A stretch of 64,000 nucleotides of DNA, taken from contig CADCXA010000021.1 of the NCBI GenBank assembly GCA_902806565.1, positions 1,116,001 to 1,180,000 on the forward strand, given 5' to 3'. This document shows positions 33,739-44,836 of this stretch, in pieces (the stretch's first letter is position 1; every line of letters starts with the position of its first letter). A program made the translations under genes and the position numbers. The notes below the pieces were generated by a model. It was not told the DNA's origin and did not search any database. It saw nothing but the letters and a program-made list of their open reading frames with translations. Source of the stretch: Hypoxylon rubiginosum. Lineage: Eukaryota; Ascomycota; Sordariomycetes; Xylariales; Hypoxylaceae.

Positions 33739-35065
33739 AAACCGGGCGTGCTAGCGCTTCACTCAAAGTGATGCGAGATGTTTCCAGAGGATATCATCTC
33801 TGGTCGTCGCCGAATTCGAGTCTGACACATCTCCGCGCTTCCCTATGATTTCTCCGGGCCCTTTATGTGGGAATACATTAGTTGAAGGTGATTTACATAC
33901 TGCCTATCTTCTTCATAGAGGAAAGGTTCGCATCACACACATTTTAGTCCACACGGTGATAATACGCCCTTTAGAGCATCCACTTATTGCTACAAAGCTC
34001 TGGGAATATTCATCTTGTTACAGATTCATATATGACTACCTAGATATAGTCACAGGTTAATTGAGTCCTTGTAACAAGCTATACTCGCTAAACTGTAGTG
34101 GTTGACCTCGCCGTTTTGCGATTTCGATGTTCACTTACTCCGCGGAAGAGTTTACAATATATTATATTAATTAATTAATTATAATTATACTTGGTATGCA
34201 TGAGCCCTGATGGGGCTGTGGGGCTGAGACAAGCCTGAGTAAAGCGGAGTATACGCTATGCCCGATTCGTCAAGACGCAAGATCGATGTAATAATGTAAC
34301 TTATTAATGCAAGGCACCAATGAGGCTCAATTCTATTGAGCTTGTACATTTCATCTCGGACCGAACGATACTAGACGAAACTCGAGAAAAATTCGAGATA
34401 TACATTTCGAGTTTGATCTGGAATCCTTTTGGAAACTCGCAGATTAGATAGGGTTGTTGGAGTCGTGGCGCTTACCATAATTGCAACCTCGTGCCGTCAA
34501 GGTCTGACCTTTCTTGACCTTGGTTTCGGCCCCCTTTACACATGCCGCTTAACGTCACCTTATATCCGCGGAGTGGGAAGTTGAAGCCCGGCAAGTCCCT
34601 AACCAAGTCCTCTGCAACGTTAACATTCGGGTTTTCCCTTTCTTACTTCGAGATGAGATATGCGGGCTGTCGTAGGGTCTGACAGCAATCACATGCTCAA
34701 ACTGCATGCGGACTCTCTCCTTATTTCAAATCTAAAGAAGATTTACCTAGAATCAACAGAAGTACATCAGTATGCAATATCATACAACACCTGGAAAACG
34801 CCTCGAGGTGAATGGGGAAAATTTCCTCACCGAGCTCGACTGCGTATAGATTTCATGTGCCTCTAAACAACGCTAGATTAAGGGGAAGGTAACATGGAAA
34901 TGGCATCGAGGCAAGATGCTCGGGGCATGGTGGTCTTCCTTCAGAAGTTCTCGTGAACATATAAAGGGTCATGTCCTATACGTTCTGGGAGTTGGCCTAT
35001 GAGCCGCGCAGAATCTATCGTTACTCATTATAAGTCATTATTATTATACAACAGCCACTTCCCCC
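33739..35065. other. AT-rich intergenic region
   Basis: Includes a TTAATTAA-rich tract near 34160-34190. Frames at 33845-34060 and 34660-34866 show no coding pattern. Confidence 0.45.
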
Positions 35066-37942
35066 ATGTCCTGCAAGCGATGGCGTTTACTATCTCAACA
35101 AAAGTCTTCACGATCAGGCGACGCAAAGAAACAAGGGACAGAACAGGATGAATCACAACCATCCACCCCTAACAACCATCCAACAGCTCGGAATAAACAG
35201 GCTCCTACGGACTATCCAGCGCTCAACTATAAGCCTGCAACTCTGAAATGGCCCTTCCTTACCGTGCTTACTATTTCCGTAGTGTTTCTAGTGGCACTGA
35301 CGGCTGCAGCACTCGCCACACTGCCCTCAACCGAAGAAAGCTGGGGACTGTCACGCCGCGCAAGTTTAGGGCGGCTGGTTGACAATTTCCAAAACAGCCC
35401 ACATGCAGCGACGACGCAATATCTAAATCCAAACCCTCTAGATGAATACAGCGAAGCTAGGGACAAGGTTGGTCGGCGCCGGTGGCTCGAAGAAGGAATC
35501 CCGCTTATTCCGAATTCGGAGTTCTGGCCCAGCATAGGGACGCAGATAATCACAAAAACGGAAGGCCGAGTCCCACAGCACGCACCTCATACTACAACTC
35601 CCGACCGCCGCCCATCGCAAGGCGCTTCTACTAAGAAACATAAAGAGAAGTCTATAGCTGACACTGCAACTGAAACTCCAGAAAAGACGCCCCCAGCAGT
35701 AACAAGAACTATAGTCTCTCAGAAAACGGAAATATCGGACACACCCGTGACCATACACGATGGTTCCGGAAGCATTACCGAGACTATCACTAGAAAGTCC
35801 GTCAAATCTGAGGGCTTTTCAACTTATCCCCATACTAGCGATGTCTTCGAAACAGTCAAGATTACAGTCACCAATGTGGCATATTCTACTAGCGATGCTA
35901 GTGCGACGAGAACCTCATCAGGAGATGACACATTTCAGCCGACGCACAACTTGTCAGCCTCTTACTTCACAGTGCCGCCGACAACTCTAGGCACACCTAC
36001 AGAAGCACCCGCTATGGAGGACGGCAGTTCACAATTTTTATCTACATCTCCCTTAATAAGCATAGATGATACACCAAGAATGACAGTCGTTATACTGGAT
36101 GGTACCAATACCCTCACGGTAGCGGCTACGGAACTACCAGTTAAGAAAGAGATGATAACAGGGACGAACACACTCGAAGTTGTACAGGGTGTGCCAGCCT
36201 TCTTACTCTTAGATTCCCTCGGTTCAGCAGTTGCTACAATAGATGTGATTGGCCCTAGTTTTGCCAGCTACCCTCCTGGATCGGCGATTTCTTTTAGTAT
36301 CACAACATCAACAGTAACTCACCCAGTTCCGACACTAGAACTAGACACGTCCACGATTGTCACTACCATGAATATAGCCACAAAGCCTTACACGCTTAGT
36401 CCAACCAAGACGATGACCACAGCTTCCAGCCAACTAACGGAAACACCTGACGTCAAAACATCAGTATATGTCATCACGGAATGGCAATACTTCGTCGGGA
36501 TGTTCCTTCCCACACTCCTGTCCACTTCCATCTCAGTCCCAATCGGGATCCTAGAGCGCAGCATCAAGCTCTTCCACCCGTTCCACGCTCTAACAAGGCC
36601 GGGCGGCGCACGAGCGGCCGAGTCGTTGCTCGTCGAGCCCGGTTCCCGAGGGCAGATGATATCTACCATTTTCCGACGGCCATCCAAGGATAGCTTCATA
36701 CTCGTCCTAGTCACGGCTGTATCCCTAATAACGGTAGTCCTCACGCCTTTTTCATCGGAGGCCGTCAGTATCCAGCTTCACGGGTGCGATGAAGGCACCA
36801 AAGATGCCGGGCACTGCGCTATCACACTCGGTGTCTCTTTCTTTCCTGCAGTGGCGACGCTGGTCTTGCTGACATTCATGCTTTTAGCGCTCCTGCTCAT
36901 TGCTATACTGTTGAAGAGCTGGAACACCGGGGTGGCCTCGAATCCGTGGAGCATATGTGGCATAGCGTCGCTGTCTACGAATCCGAATCTTCGCCGCATG
37001 GTATCCGAGTTGCCGGCTGACAGTAAGGTGCTTCGTGAAAATCTGAAATCGCGGATGTTTCGAATTCGGCGTTGGGAGAACGAAAGAGGTCTTCAGTACG
37101 GCATATGTCCTAACGAGGACGAAGTTGTGGGATATCCTAACAAGCAACCTCTCTCGACGGTAACTCAGACGACCAAGCACGGCGCAGCACAGCGGCACAG
37201 GCCTCCATTGGCAATGAGATATTGGGTTCGAGGGTTATGTGTCGTCTTTCTGTGCGGAATCCTAGCACTTATCGTATACTACGAAAGCGGGATCTGGGTC
37301 AACTCCTTCGAGGATTTCATGGATAGCGAATCCTTCGGCGTCCAATTCCTGTTCACCTCCGTCGGGGTCATCGTTAACATATTTTGGAAAGCCTTCTTCG
37401 ACAGCGTCGCTATTCTCAGCCCGTTCCAGATGCTCGCACGCGGACCGGCAGACGCCCACCATTCAATCCTCCTGACGCCCCCTCTCGACGCGTTTACCGG
37501 CCTCTGGGCTGGGGTAAGAAGGAAAGACGGCTTCCTTGTGGCCGTGGCGTGGTGTACCGTCATGTCGCAGTTCCTTCCCATACTACTGGCAAACGTACCA
37601 GCTACTACCGTTCAAACCCGAACGACCAACCTAGTCTGTTCGTGGATGGCTGTAGCGGTACTCGGCTCTATGATTATGGTCCTGACCGGCTCGTTCTTCG
37701 TTCGTTGGCCCCAGATGCCGGCAGACCCATCTACGATCATCGGTATGATGTACTACGTCTGCGACTCCCCGCTCATAGAGAGCTTCGAGGGATTGAGCAT
37801 GCTGGAGGAGAAGGAAAGAGACCGCAAGGTCCAGATGATGCAGTCGACATATGCACTTGGCGAGATCAGGGGCGTGTCCGGCGTACAGAGGATCGCGGTC
37901 CACACGGTAAACGAGAGGGACCGTTCTCCTGAATCGGTGTAG
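35066..37942 (+). CDS. Large DUF3433-type fungal membrane protein
   Basis: Intronless 958-residue protein. A short basic cytosolic N-terminus and a first membrane helix (about 59-83) are followed by a 380-residue Ser/Thr-rich, probably O-glycosylated extracellular region, then a cluster of membrane helices. Two copies of the DUF3433 pattern: one around F-H-P-F-H-A-L-T-R-P with the following D-S-F-I-L-V-L-V-T-A helix (about 510-570), and a second near P-F-Q-M-L-A-R-G-P (about 790-850) with matching downstream helices. Ends with Y-Y-V-C-D-S-P-L and a charged tail. Family members are abundant in Pezizomycotina; function unknown. Confidence 0.8.
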   Translation: MSCKRWRLLSQQKSSRSGDAKKQGTEQDESQPSTPNNHPTARNKQAPTDYPALNYKPATLKWPFLTVLTISVVFLVALTAAALATLPSTEESWGLSRRASLGRLVDNFQNSPHAATTQYLNPNPLDEYSEARDKVGRRRWLEEGIPLIPNSEFWPSIGTQIITKTEGRVPQHAPHTTTPDRRPSQGASTKKHKEKSIADTATETPEKTPPAVTRTIVSQKTEISDTPVTIHDGSGSITETITRKSVKSEGFSTYPHTSDVFETVKITVTNVAYSTSDASATRTSSGDDTFQPTHNLSASYFTVPPTTLGTPTEAPAMEDGSSQFLSTSPLISIDDTPRMTVVILDGTNTLTVAATELPVKKEMITGTNTLEVVQGVPAFLLLDSLGSAVATIDVIGPSFASYPPGSAISFSITTSTVTHPVPTLELDTSTIVTTMNIATKPYTLSPTKTMTTASSQLTETPDVKTSVYVITEWQYFVGMFLPTLLSTSISVPIGILERSIKLFHPFHALTRPGGARAAESLLVEPGSRGQMISTIFRRPSKDSFILVLVTAVSLITVVLTPFSSEAVSIQLHGCDEGTKDAGHCAITLGVSFFPAVATLVLLTFMLLALLLIAILLKSWNTGVASNPWSICGIASLSTNPNLRRMVSELPADSKVLRENLKSRMFRIRRWENERGLQYGICPNEDEVVGYPNKQPLSTVTQTTKHGAAQRHRPPLAMRYWVRGLCVVFLCGILALIVYYESGIWVNSFEDFMDSESFGVQFLFTSVGVIVNIFWKAFFDSVAILSPFQMLARGPADAHHSILLTPPLDAFTGLWAGVRRKDGFLVAVAWCTVMSQFLPILLANVPATTVQTRTTNLVCSWMAVAVLGSMIMVLTGSFFVRWPQMPADPSTIIGMMYYVCDSPLIESFEGLSMLEEKERDRKVQMMQSTYALGEIRGVSGVQRIAVHTVNERDRSPESV

Positions 37943-38259
37943 TGAGAGCCACACCTTGTCCGAGCTATAGGCGTTCGGTAAACAGTACACTGCACCAGAA
38001 GCAAGGGCCGAGCGTAGTTACTGCTGTAACAACGTAGGTCCTGGGTAAGTATTGGTTCGCCAATAGGCCTTTTATAATTCTTGTATCAACTTAAGCTGAG
38101 TTTTCTTGAAATTATTCAATCTCCGTGTTATTGTGTCTCTTGGAATGTTAAATATCTAGGCCCCCCTAGCTCTTGCTCCAAAGTTGAGCGAAGACTGTAG
38201 GTACCTGGACATAAGAACAAGAAGAACAAGAACAAGCACTAACGACGAGTTCAGTGAAG
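37943..38259. other. Convergent intergenic spacer
   Basis: Translation of the minus strand here was checked for a subtilase catalytic domain continuing the neighbouring gene; none is present. Confidence 0.5.
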
Positions 38260-39359
38260 TCAACAAAGTACAGTAACGCCTACTTGCTCGATATGGTGTA
38301 CTTCGTCAATCGCCGCAATTTGGGCTATGCGTGGACCTGGCACAGTGAGCCGGGCTTTGTACCCGCAGAACTCAATAGCCCCTAGGTCGAGACCTGATGT
38401 CTTCGCGATCCGGTCTCGAAGATCTTCGGAGCCCGAGTCTGCGTCGTTATGAAATATGACATCTACTTCGACGTTAACGTCTAACTCTCTGAGGCCTGGT
38501 TCGACTTTGAGTTCCTCGCGGTATATGTCGACGTAGACGACCGGATCCAGCTGGTGGACCTCCTTTAGGCTGACGTCTTGATAGCCGCAAAGGTATGTAT
38601 TCTCGGAGACGTAGTCAAGGACCACGAGATTGGCGTTCTTTAGGCCCTGCCTCTGTGACGGACTGAGCCGTGCTTTGGTCTGGATCAGTACGTAATTGGT
38701 TTCGGACGCATCCTCACTTGGGCTGGTGGAGCTGTCGAGATGATTGCCATTGATGATGATTGGGAGCATTGGCTTCGTAGCTACCTAAAATATAGCCAAG
38801 TTGAGTCAGACGTAGCTCACATCGTGCAGCGGGCGGCCTAATGCTCCATCTCATATCGGCTTACCTGTTTATTGTCGGTTTCGAGACTTCCGTCTAAGAG
38901 TAGCTGTGCTATGGCATCATATCGTGCGGCTAAAATATGCAAGGGCGTATTCCCACCATTATCTTGAGCGTAACGATCAGCTCCGGAGTCGAGCAGAAGC
39001 TTAGCCATTGCTACGCTTCCTCCGGTAGCTACATTGTGCAACGGTGTCGAGCCGGTACTATCTTTGTTGTTCGGATCGGCCCAGTAATCGAGAAGCAACT
39101 GTACAATTCCGTCTTCTCTCCCATGCGCTGCGTAGTTCAAGGGCGTCGATCCAGAGTTGTCCTTGGCATTTGGATTAGCCCCGTATTCGAGAAATAGCTT
39201 TACCATCTCGTAATTTTGGTTCTTAACTGCGAGATGGAGAACCGTCGATCCGGATTCGTCCTTGACATTTGCCTCATTGCCTTCGCTCAGGAATGCATCG
39301 ACCTCGTCAACATCTCCGCGGCTAGTTAAGTCGAATAGGTTTCTGGTATCTGTAGGCAT
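38260..39359 (-). CDS. Ankyrin-repeat protein with C-terminal subtilase-prodomain-like module
   Basis: Two exons on the minus strand, 39359-38865 and 38784-38260, with an 80-nt GTAAGC...TTTTAG intron in phase 0; 339 residues. Residues about 5-160 hold four to five ankyrin repeats (G-S-T-V-L-H-L-A, G-S-T-P-L-N-Y-A-A, G-S-T-P-L-H-N-V-A, G-N-T-P-L-H-I-L-A). The second exon resembles the propeptide-like region preceding the catalytic domain in some fungal intracellular S8 subtilases: V-L-I-Q-T-K-A-R-L-S, Y-L-C-G-Y, A-R-L-T-V-P-G and a final I-D-E-V-H-H-I-E-Q-V. The chain stops there and no Asp/His/Ser domain follows. Could be a truncated protease gene or a stand-alone inhibitor-type protein. An upstream in-frame extension to 39569 exists. 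Confidence 0.65.
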
Positions 39360-40582
39360 AGTTACTTGCAACCTTTTCAGTAGAACAAGATGGTCTAGTT
39401 GAGGTTTGCTAGCTTTAAGAATCATAAGCTTGCACATAAATTTGAGGAAATTTTCAAACCCTCCTAGAATACAGCTGCGTCTGCTTTTATGCCCCTGGCT
39501 GTCGAGCTGGCCCGTACTATTTGAAACAACTGATTCTGAGATACGCGTCGTGCGTAGGCACTTACGCAAGTATTTATATGACGCATGACTTCGTGTTTAT
39601 GAGTTATAGTAGGTAGCTTCCAAGTCTACTGACTCAATAAGAGCTTTGATATCATGACTCTGTGACTAAAAAGGTGAATTGTTATAATATAGTCACCTGC
39701 TCGCGGAACAGTCGAATATGTTACTCTTTTTGTCTTCGGCTTATGGTGTGCAGAGCGAACTAATCGTTCCATTACCACGGCTCCAAATCCCCAGATAAAA
39801 CGAGCTGGCGATTCTAGCGATTAAACATATCATTCTATCGAATTACATTAGTTTAATTTAAGTCAATCGTGTTTAAGTGAACACTAAGTAAAATGAAGCT
39901 ATTCAGACCTACACATATAGTGCTCATTCACCGCCCATCCAGCGCTGTTGGTTTGCGCTAAACTCGCCGATCGCCTGGACTTTGAGTTGCCAGTCTTTAA
40001 TTATGTGCCTATCTTTTCGCTGGCTAGTTTAATGAAACGAGTAGGTAAGCAAGCTTGAATCACTATCGCCTCAGCTTCAGTTACAAACAAGCAACTAGTA
40101 TTAATTTTGGATAAACTGGAGGTCACGAGGATGTTAAAGCTTGATAACACCGTAGCTTACTGAAGTCTCTTAATGCTATGTCATGAGGGAATATGATTAG
40201 ACGCTGTATTAGACGCTGTAAGTAAGGATACTTTGATTGACTTCGGACATATGGAGAGGTAATGAGGTGTTAGAAGCCGAGGATTAATATCGAATGGATT
40301 CAGGGACGGTTGCATCCAGGGCTACTGGACACTCCTATTCGTAAAATTGGATATTGCTCAAAACTCGTGTCTTATAACAGAACAGCTAGCGCCAGTCGAA
40401 TATCGTCCTAGTCGAAGCAAACGCCTTGTATCTTATATAGGAGTCAACATTCGGGGTTTAATAAACCCTAGGCCTATACGGGTTGAAGTGATACATGCAT
40501 GTACAATAGCCTTAGATGGAAGGAGATGCCGACACGTGAGCATGTGGGTTTGGAGGAGCTGGAGGAAGTAGGCTAGATGAGA

Positions 40583-40616
40583 ATACAGGGGATACAGGGG
40601 GATACAGGGGGATACA
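40583..40616. repeat. GGATACAGG tandem repeat
   Basis: Roughly four imperfect copies of a 9-10 bp GGGGATACA unit. Confidence 0.6.
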
Positions 40617-41136
40617 TGTGGTGGGTATTAATGTTTTTAGCACCCGGGCACTGCCCTTATGGACCTGTGCTGGGCCGCTAGCACGCTTGTAACCCCCTGC
40701 AACACCAGACCTGATTCGTGGCCTTCCAGCCTACCTCTCAGCATGCCTCCCGAATTTGCCCTCTGGCCCTGTACATTGTACATACATGCGCTACTGACTA
40801 CCCGATTATACATAGCACCCTGCTGGAAACACCGAGTGTGGTACCGGTCCTTCTCTTCCACCTTTCCCTCCCGCCAGCCGCCAGCCGCCAGCCCGCCCAA
40901 CCCTACAACGCATGTATTATACAAACTTTCCTACCTAATCACAGCTGGTGATAAACTTCTCTTACAAACATCCGCTTCTATCGCTGTTCATTCTCTAACG
41001 TCTTTAGAACCACCGTACTCATTCGTCACCTTCCCTCTGTCGTTACGGCGTACATTTATATCCGGGGCAACCTTTCCCCTCGTTTTCCCATTTCCTCCGA
41101 TCTCTCGCCATTTTGTGGCACCACCATCAGACACAG

Positions 41137-41184
41137 CACACACAATACATACACACAATACATACACACAATACATACACACAT
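41137..41184. repeat. ACACAATACAT microsatellite
   Basis: Three near-perfect copies of a 13-bp CACACAATACATA-type unit plus a partial copy, in the leader region of the 41494 gene. Confidence 0.7.
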
Positions 41185-41493
41185 AATCCAACTAAGTGTC
41201 TATTCACCTACGATATCCTGGGCCTCCCCCAAGCGAAATCTTAGCGAAAAGAAGGTTTCCATCTGATCCAACCCGTCTTCATTCGTCAGGAGCAAAACTT
41301 TACTATAAGTCCTATCGGCGTTGCCGGTGGATGTATTGGGGCAACCCACTCTCTCTCGGCATAGTCTCTCGCGTTCCATCATATTCGACCCCAACCTCAC
41401 CTTCCGGCATTCCCTACCGAACACCAACCTGAATACCTTACAATCTCGGTTCGATTTCTACCGCTCTAGCACTCCCAGCTAGCTTCCGTCAAT

Positions 41494-42543
41494 ATGAAAG
41501 GCCGCCCAGTCGATCAACTCGTCTACGAACAAATATTTCCAAAACCGCGGACGAGCGATCCGCAGAACTTCCACACCCTCCTTCACCGAAACCTTATTCC
41601 AGAAGTCCGACAAGAGGTCAATCACTTCTATGGGCATCTCGACACCCAAGAAGCCAAGTATCCCGGCTTAGACTACACCCACCGCGTCCACCGCATACGA
41701 CTCGGCCGCTTCCCCTGGCACCGTCGTCTATTCCGCGCCTTTGACCACCTACGCCTCACCAACGCCGAAATCGACAACTTAACCAAATGGGAGGGCACCA
41801 AGTGGGCAAAGGAGCGGTTCGAGCGCGATTCCGGAATCACTATCCGAGATACCGCCTTTGATGAAATCGGGAAGTGGATCGAACCAGAGGATAGGCCGCA
41901 GACGGTTAGTGCGCCACCGAGGGAGCCAGTCCAGTACCTGGAAGAGGCCGCGGCGGCGACCGCAGACGAGGATATGGAAGGCGAGGAGGACAGCGACGGC
42001 GAGTTGACGAGCGTGGGCGTCGCGCTGAACGAGCAACTCCGCGAACGGGCTGCACGCCACGAAGCGGGTGACACCTCGTTGCCACTGGACGAAGAGTGGG
42101 AACAGTGGCTAAAGAACGCGATCGAGTCGGGTGAACTCCCCTTCCTCACCGAGCAGATCGTGCACCAATCGAATAACGTGACCCTCATCCCGCAGACCCT
42201 CTTCCCGCCGCGCATGCTGAGCGCTGCCCGGGCCGGGCAGTGGGACGACATCCCGGACTTCCTGCATGGGATACTCCGATACGCGCTAGAAAACGAGGCG
42301 CCAACCAGGAGCGAAGAATCCCCGGCGCCGGCTCCAACCCAACCCCCAGCCCAGCGTCGGGTCGATTACGCAGCCGACGGTGCGTGGCCAAGCTTAGATC
42401 ACTGGCGTTCTGGCTCGCATCTGAGCCGCCTTACCACGAGCCGGCGCCGCGATTATTCAGATCTGCGGCTTCCCGCCAGCGAGACCAGCGCCACCGGTTC
42501 TTCGGGGGTTCGTCTGCAACGAACAGCCCAATCTGGCGCATGA
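41494..42543 (+). CDS. Conserved-looking fungal protein of unknown function
   Basis: Intronless, 349 residues. The N-terminal half is folded-looking and rich in aromatic/basic residues (H-R-I-R-L-G-R-F-P-W-H-R-R-L-F-R-A, then W-E-G-T-K-W-A-K-E-R-F), followed by an acidic linker (about 150-175), another helical block (L-P-L-D-E-E-W-E-Q-W-L) and a disordered Pro/Arg-rich tail. No signal peptide, membrane helix or catalytic motif. Strong GC-biased coding pattern supports a real gene. I do not recognise the family. Confidence 0.65.
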   Translation: MKGRPVDQLVYEQIFPKPRTSDPQNFHTLLHRNLIPEVRQEVNHFYGHLDTQEAKYPGLDYTHRVHRIRLGRFPWHRRLFRAFDHLRLTNAEIDNLTKWEGTKWAKERFERDSGITIRDTAFDEIGKWIEPEDRPQTVSAPPREPVQYLEEAAAATADEDMEGEEDSDGELTSVGVALNEQLRERAARHEAGDTSLPLDEEWEQWLKNAIESGELPFLTEQIVHQSNNVTLIPQTLFPPRMLSAARAGQWDDIPDFLHGILRYALENEAPTRSEESPAPAPTQPPAQRRVDYAADGAWPSLDHWRSGSHLSRLTTSRRRDYSDLRLPASETSATGSSGVRLQRTAQSGA

Positions 42544-44377
42544 AGTTCGCGTGCCTCTTCTGTAGGAGCCCCGCCCTTGCCCCCGAGACCATGGTTTCGG
42601 TGGGCTCCGAGGCGAATGCAAGGAGAGGCGCGAAGTGGTTTCCCATCCCGATCCCCTACGCCATCCTCCCAAGTCCGACGACCTCTTGGTGCGTGGTCAC
42701 TAAGGATTCTGACGGCGATCTTCGATGTTTTAATGGTGGCCTTGATGGTCAGCATTTCTCACGTGTTCCTTTAGACGACTTAATGGCGCTGCATACCAAC
42801 GTTCGATGATATTTTTCGTTAAGAGTACAGGGATGAATTCTAGGAACTAGCATGACAGCAATAAGGATGATGCTACATGGCCACGTTTTAAGGGGTGCGA
42901 GATGAACTAGCGAACGGCCGTGACAACAATTTTCAACATATTTCGTTGCCTATTGCGTCTTCCAGTGGCTACCTGCCTTAAGCGAGAAGCCTCAGGTGTT
43001 GGGTTTATTAGTGGCCAGACCCATCCACGAACTTCGTGCCGAGACACGTTTCCAGATACCTACCAAACCGATAGTCTGCGAGTTGTCTACGATGAGTTTA
43101 ATGGGATCCCAGATCAGGCTTCCAAAGGAGATATGACACGGAGAAAGAAGACGGAGGTGTACTGTTGTTTCTCTCTCTTTCTTTTGATGTCATGCATAGG
43201 AGCTCTTACATGAGGGAGTTGCAGGATTGTGCATTTCACGGGTTTTTATTAACCTCAACTTTTTCTATGACCCCCCCCCCCCTTTTTTGGGAAGAGAAGA
43301 GAAGGCGTTGTTTTTTTTACAGCACCAAAGAAACTTTGAGTCTGGTAGTAGTCAGGGATGATTATTTTTTCTATTATTTTTTGGTTGGCAACACCTAAGG
43401 TAAATGTGTATCAAGATCGACAAGACGGAGACAAAGTCAATCCTGTAGATATGATAGCTACGGCGGCGGAAGAAAAATGAATTTTGACATCTTGGTGAAA
43501 AGTTACTACAAAGTCTTTTTAGTGGTGTTGTGATGAATGCTGTCTGGCCATGTTGTATCAGAGGGGCTAGAATGCCGGTATGTTAGGAGGTAATATCACA
43601 CGATAGCAAAGATCACCTAGGTCCAGCTGGTCAAGTCCCTAATTTACTAGTCGGTGAGAAATCAACGATTTGTATTCACTCGGCGGTGGTTATGCCAACC
43701 GAGGCGCCGACAACATGTGTCGGCGACTTATGTTTTAAAGCAGCTTGCAAAAGTACCTAACACTGGTCATGACAACTAGATGCTAGTCATCGATGACCAA
43801 AATCCAACAGGATCTTATACCAGTCTGTGTCCAGCGTAGCACTGACCAAAGCAGGTTAGTATAAGATCATTCAATTATCCTCATCTCCTTCTCCTTTTTT
43901 TATTTTTTTCCCTTTTCTTTCATCCTGCGTCAACCCCCTTTTCTCCGACTCTTTCTCTCCTATTTATCACAGTCTCCCTGTGATAGTCACTCAATCTGCC
44001 AAGCATCGGTTTGATTACGAATTGTCCTGACGACGTATTCGTTTTTTCCTTATCCATCTGTCGAGAGGATTAGTTAGTCAAGTCACATGCAACAAATATT
44101 TTAATCCTTACCTGCATCCTAATCCACCACCAAACTTCCAATTTCTCCTAACATGAGGAGGTATCGTCTAGACTAAGAAGCCTTACGAATTCTAGCTAAA
44201 CCGAGGCAAGAATCACAATAGTCGTGAAGACTCTCGTCAAGTTTTTATGCACGTAGCTGCGTTCTAGAGAACAAGCTTATGGGCGGACCAGTTAACTGAG
44301 GGGAAGCGAGCTCAGAAACGCGGTCCTACGAATCGGGTGCCGCAATGTGATTTTGCTCGACTTCGAAGCTGTCGAAT
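42544..44377. other. Convergent intergenic region
   Basis: AT-rich after 42800. Contains a run of 12 C at 43271-43282 followed by T6. Frames at 42920-43398 are not supported. Confidence 0.45.
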
Positions 44378-44836
44378 TTAAATAGGGTTGGTGTTAGGAC
44401 CAGACTGGTGTTTCGCACGAGGAATCTTGCGGCGACGGCCCGATTGGCGAGGTCTCCAGGTTTTATCCTCGGGATCATTGTCGATAACCATAAATGGATC
44501 CTCAGTGTCATCTCTAGTCTCACTGAGAGTCGTAGACCAATGGTTAGGAGCTCTGCGTCTTGACCCACGCTTCGCCTTAGCCTTTGCCTTGGGCTTTGCC
44601 TTGGGCTTAGCCTGGGGCATCATCACCTCGGGCATCGCCTGGGGCATTGCCTGGGGCATTGCCTGGGGCATCATCACCTGGGGCATTGCCTGGGGCATCA
44701 TCACCTGGGGCATCGCCTCGGGCATCATCACCTGGGGCATCGCCTCGGGCATCTCTTCGTGCTTCTCCTCACTCTTGTCCTTTTGCTTATCCTGGACATT
44801 CGGTGTCAAATACCAACCCAAAGGGTTTGAGTCGAA
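44378..44836 (-). other. Open frame directly after the GCN5 stop, in the same frame
   Basis: After the TAG ending GCN5 (44839-44837), the same minus-strand frame stays open for 152 sense codons to a stop at 44378-44380. It has no usable ATG near its beginning. It encodes a charged start, a Met-Pro-Gln-Ala/Val tandem region, a Lys-Ala-Lys-Pro basic stretch, then acidic and Arg-rich segments ending near an R-R-R-K-I-P cluster. Part of the length comes from stop-free repeats. It could be 3' UTR, a readthrough extension or a former C-terminal domain cut off by a recent stop. Confidence 0.4.
44596..44757. repeat. Imperfect tandem repeat (27-bp unit) downstream of GCN5
   Basis: Plus-strand units of the form GGCATCATCACCTGGGGCATTGCCTGG and shorter GGCATTGCCTGG variants, flanked by a Gly/Ala-type CCTTGGGCTTTG part. 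On the minus strand the units read Met-Pro-Gln-Ala-Met-Pro-Gln-Val-Met. Whole-codon unit length keeps the frame. Confidence 0.75.

Larger units (their letters stand above)
39360..41493. other. 2.1-kb intergenic region with simple repeats
   Basis: Holds a GGATACAGG tandem at about 40583-40616 and an ACACAATACAT microsatellite at about 41137-41184. The pyrimidine-rich 40850-41490 part looks like promoter/leader of the next gene. Frame 40659-41186 is low complexity and not supported. Confidence 0.45.

Noticed and set aside
37943..38259. Missing S8 protease domain for the ankyrin protein
   Set aside because: Translation of the minus strand in this spacer shows no catalytic motif.
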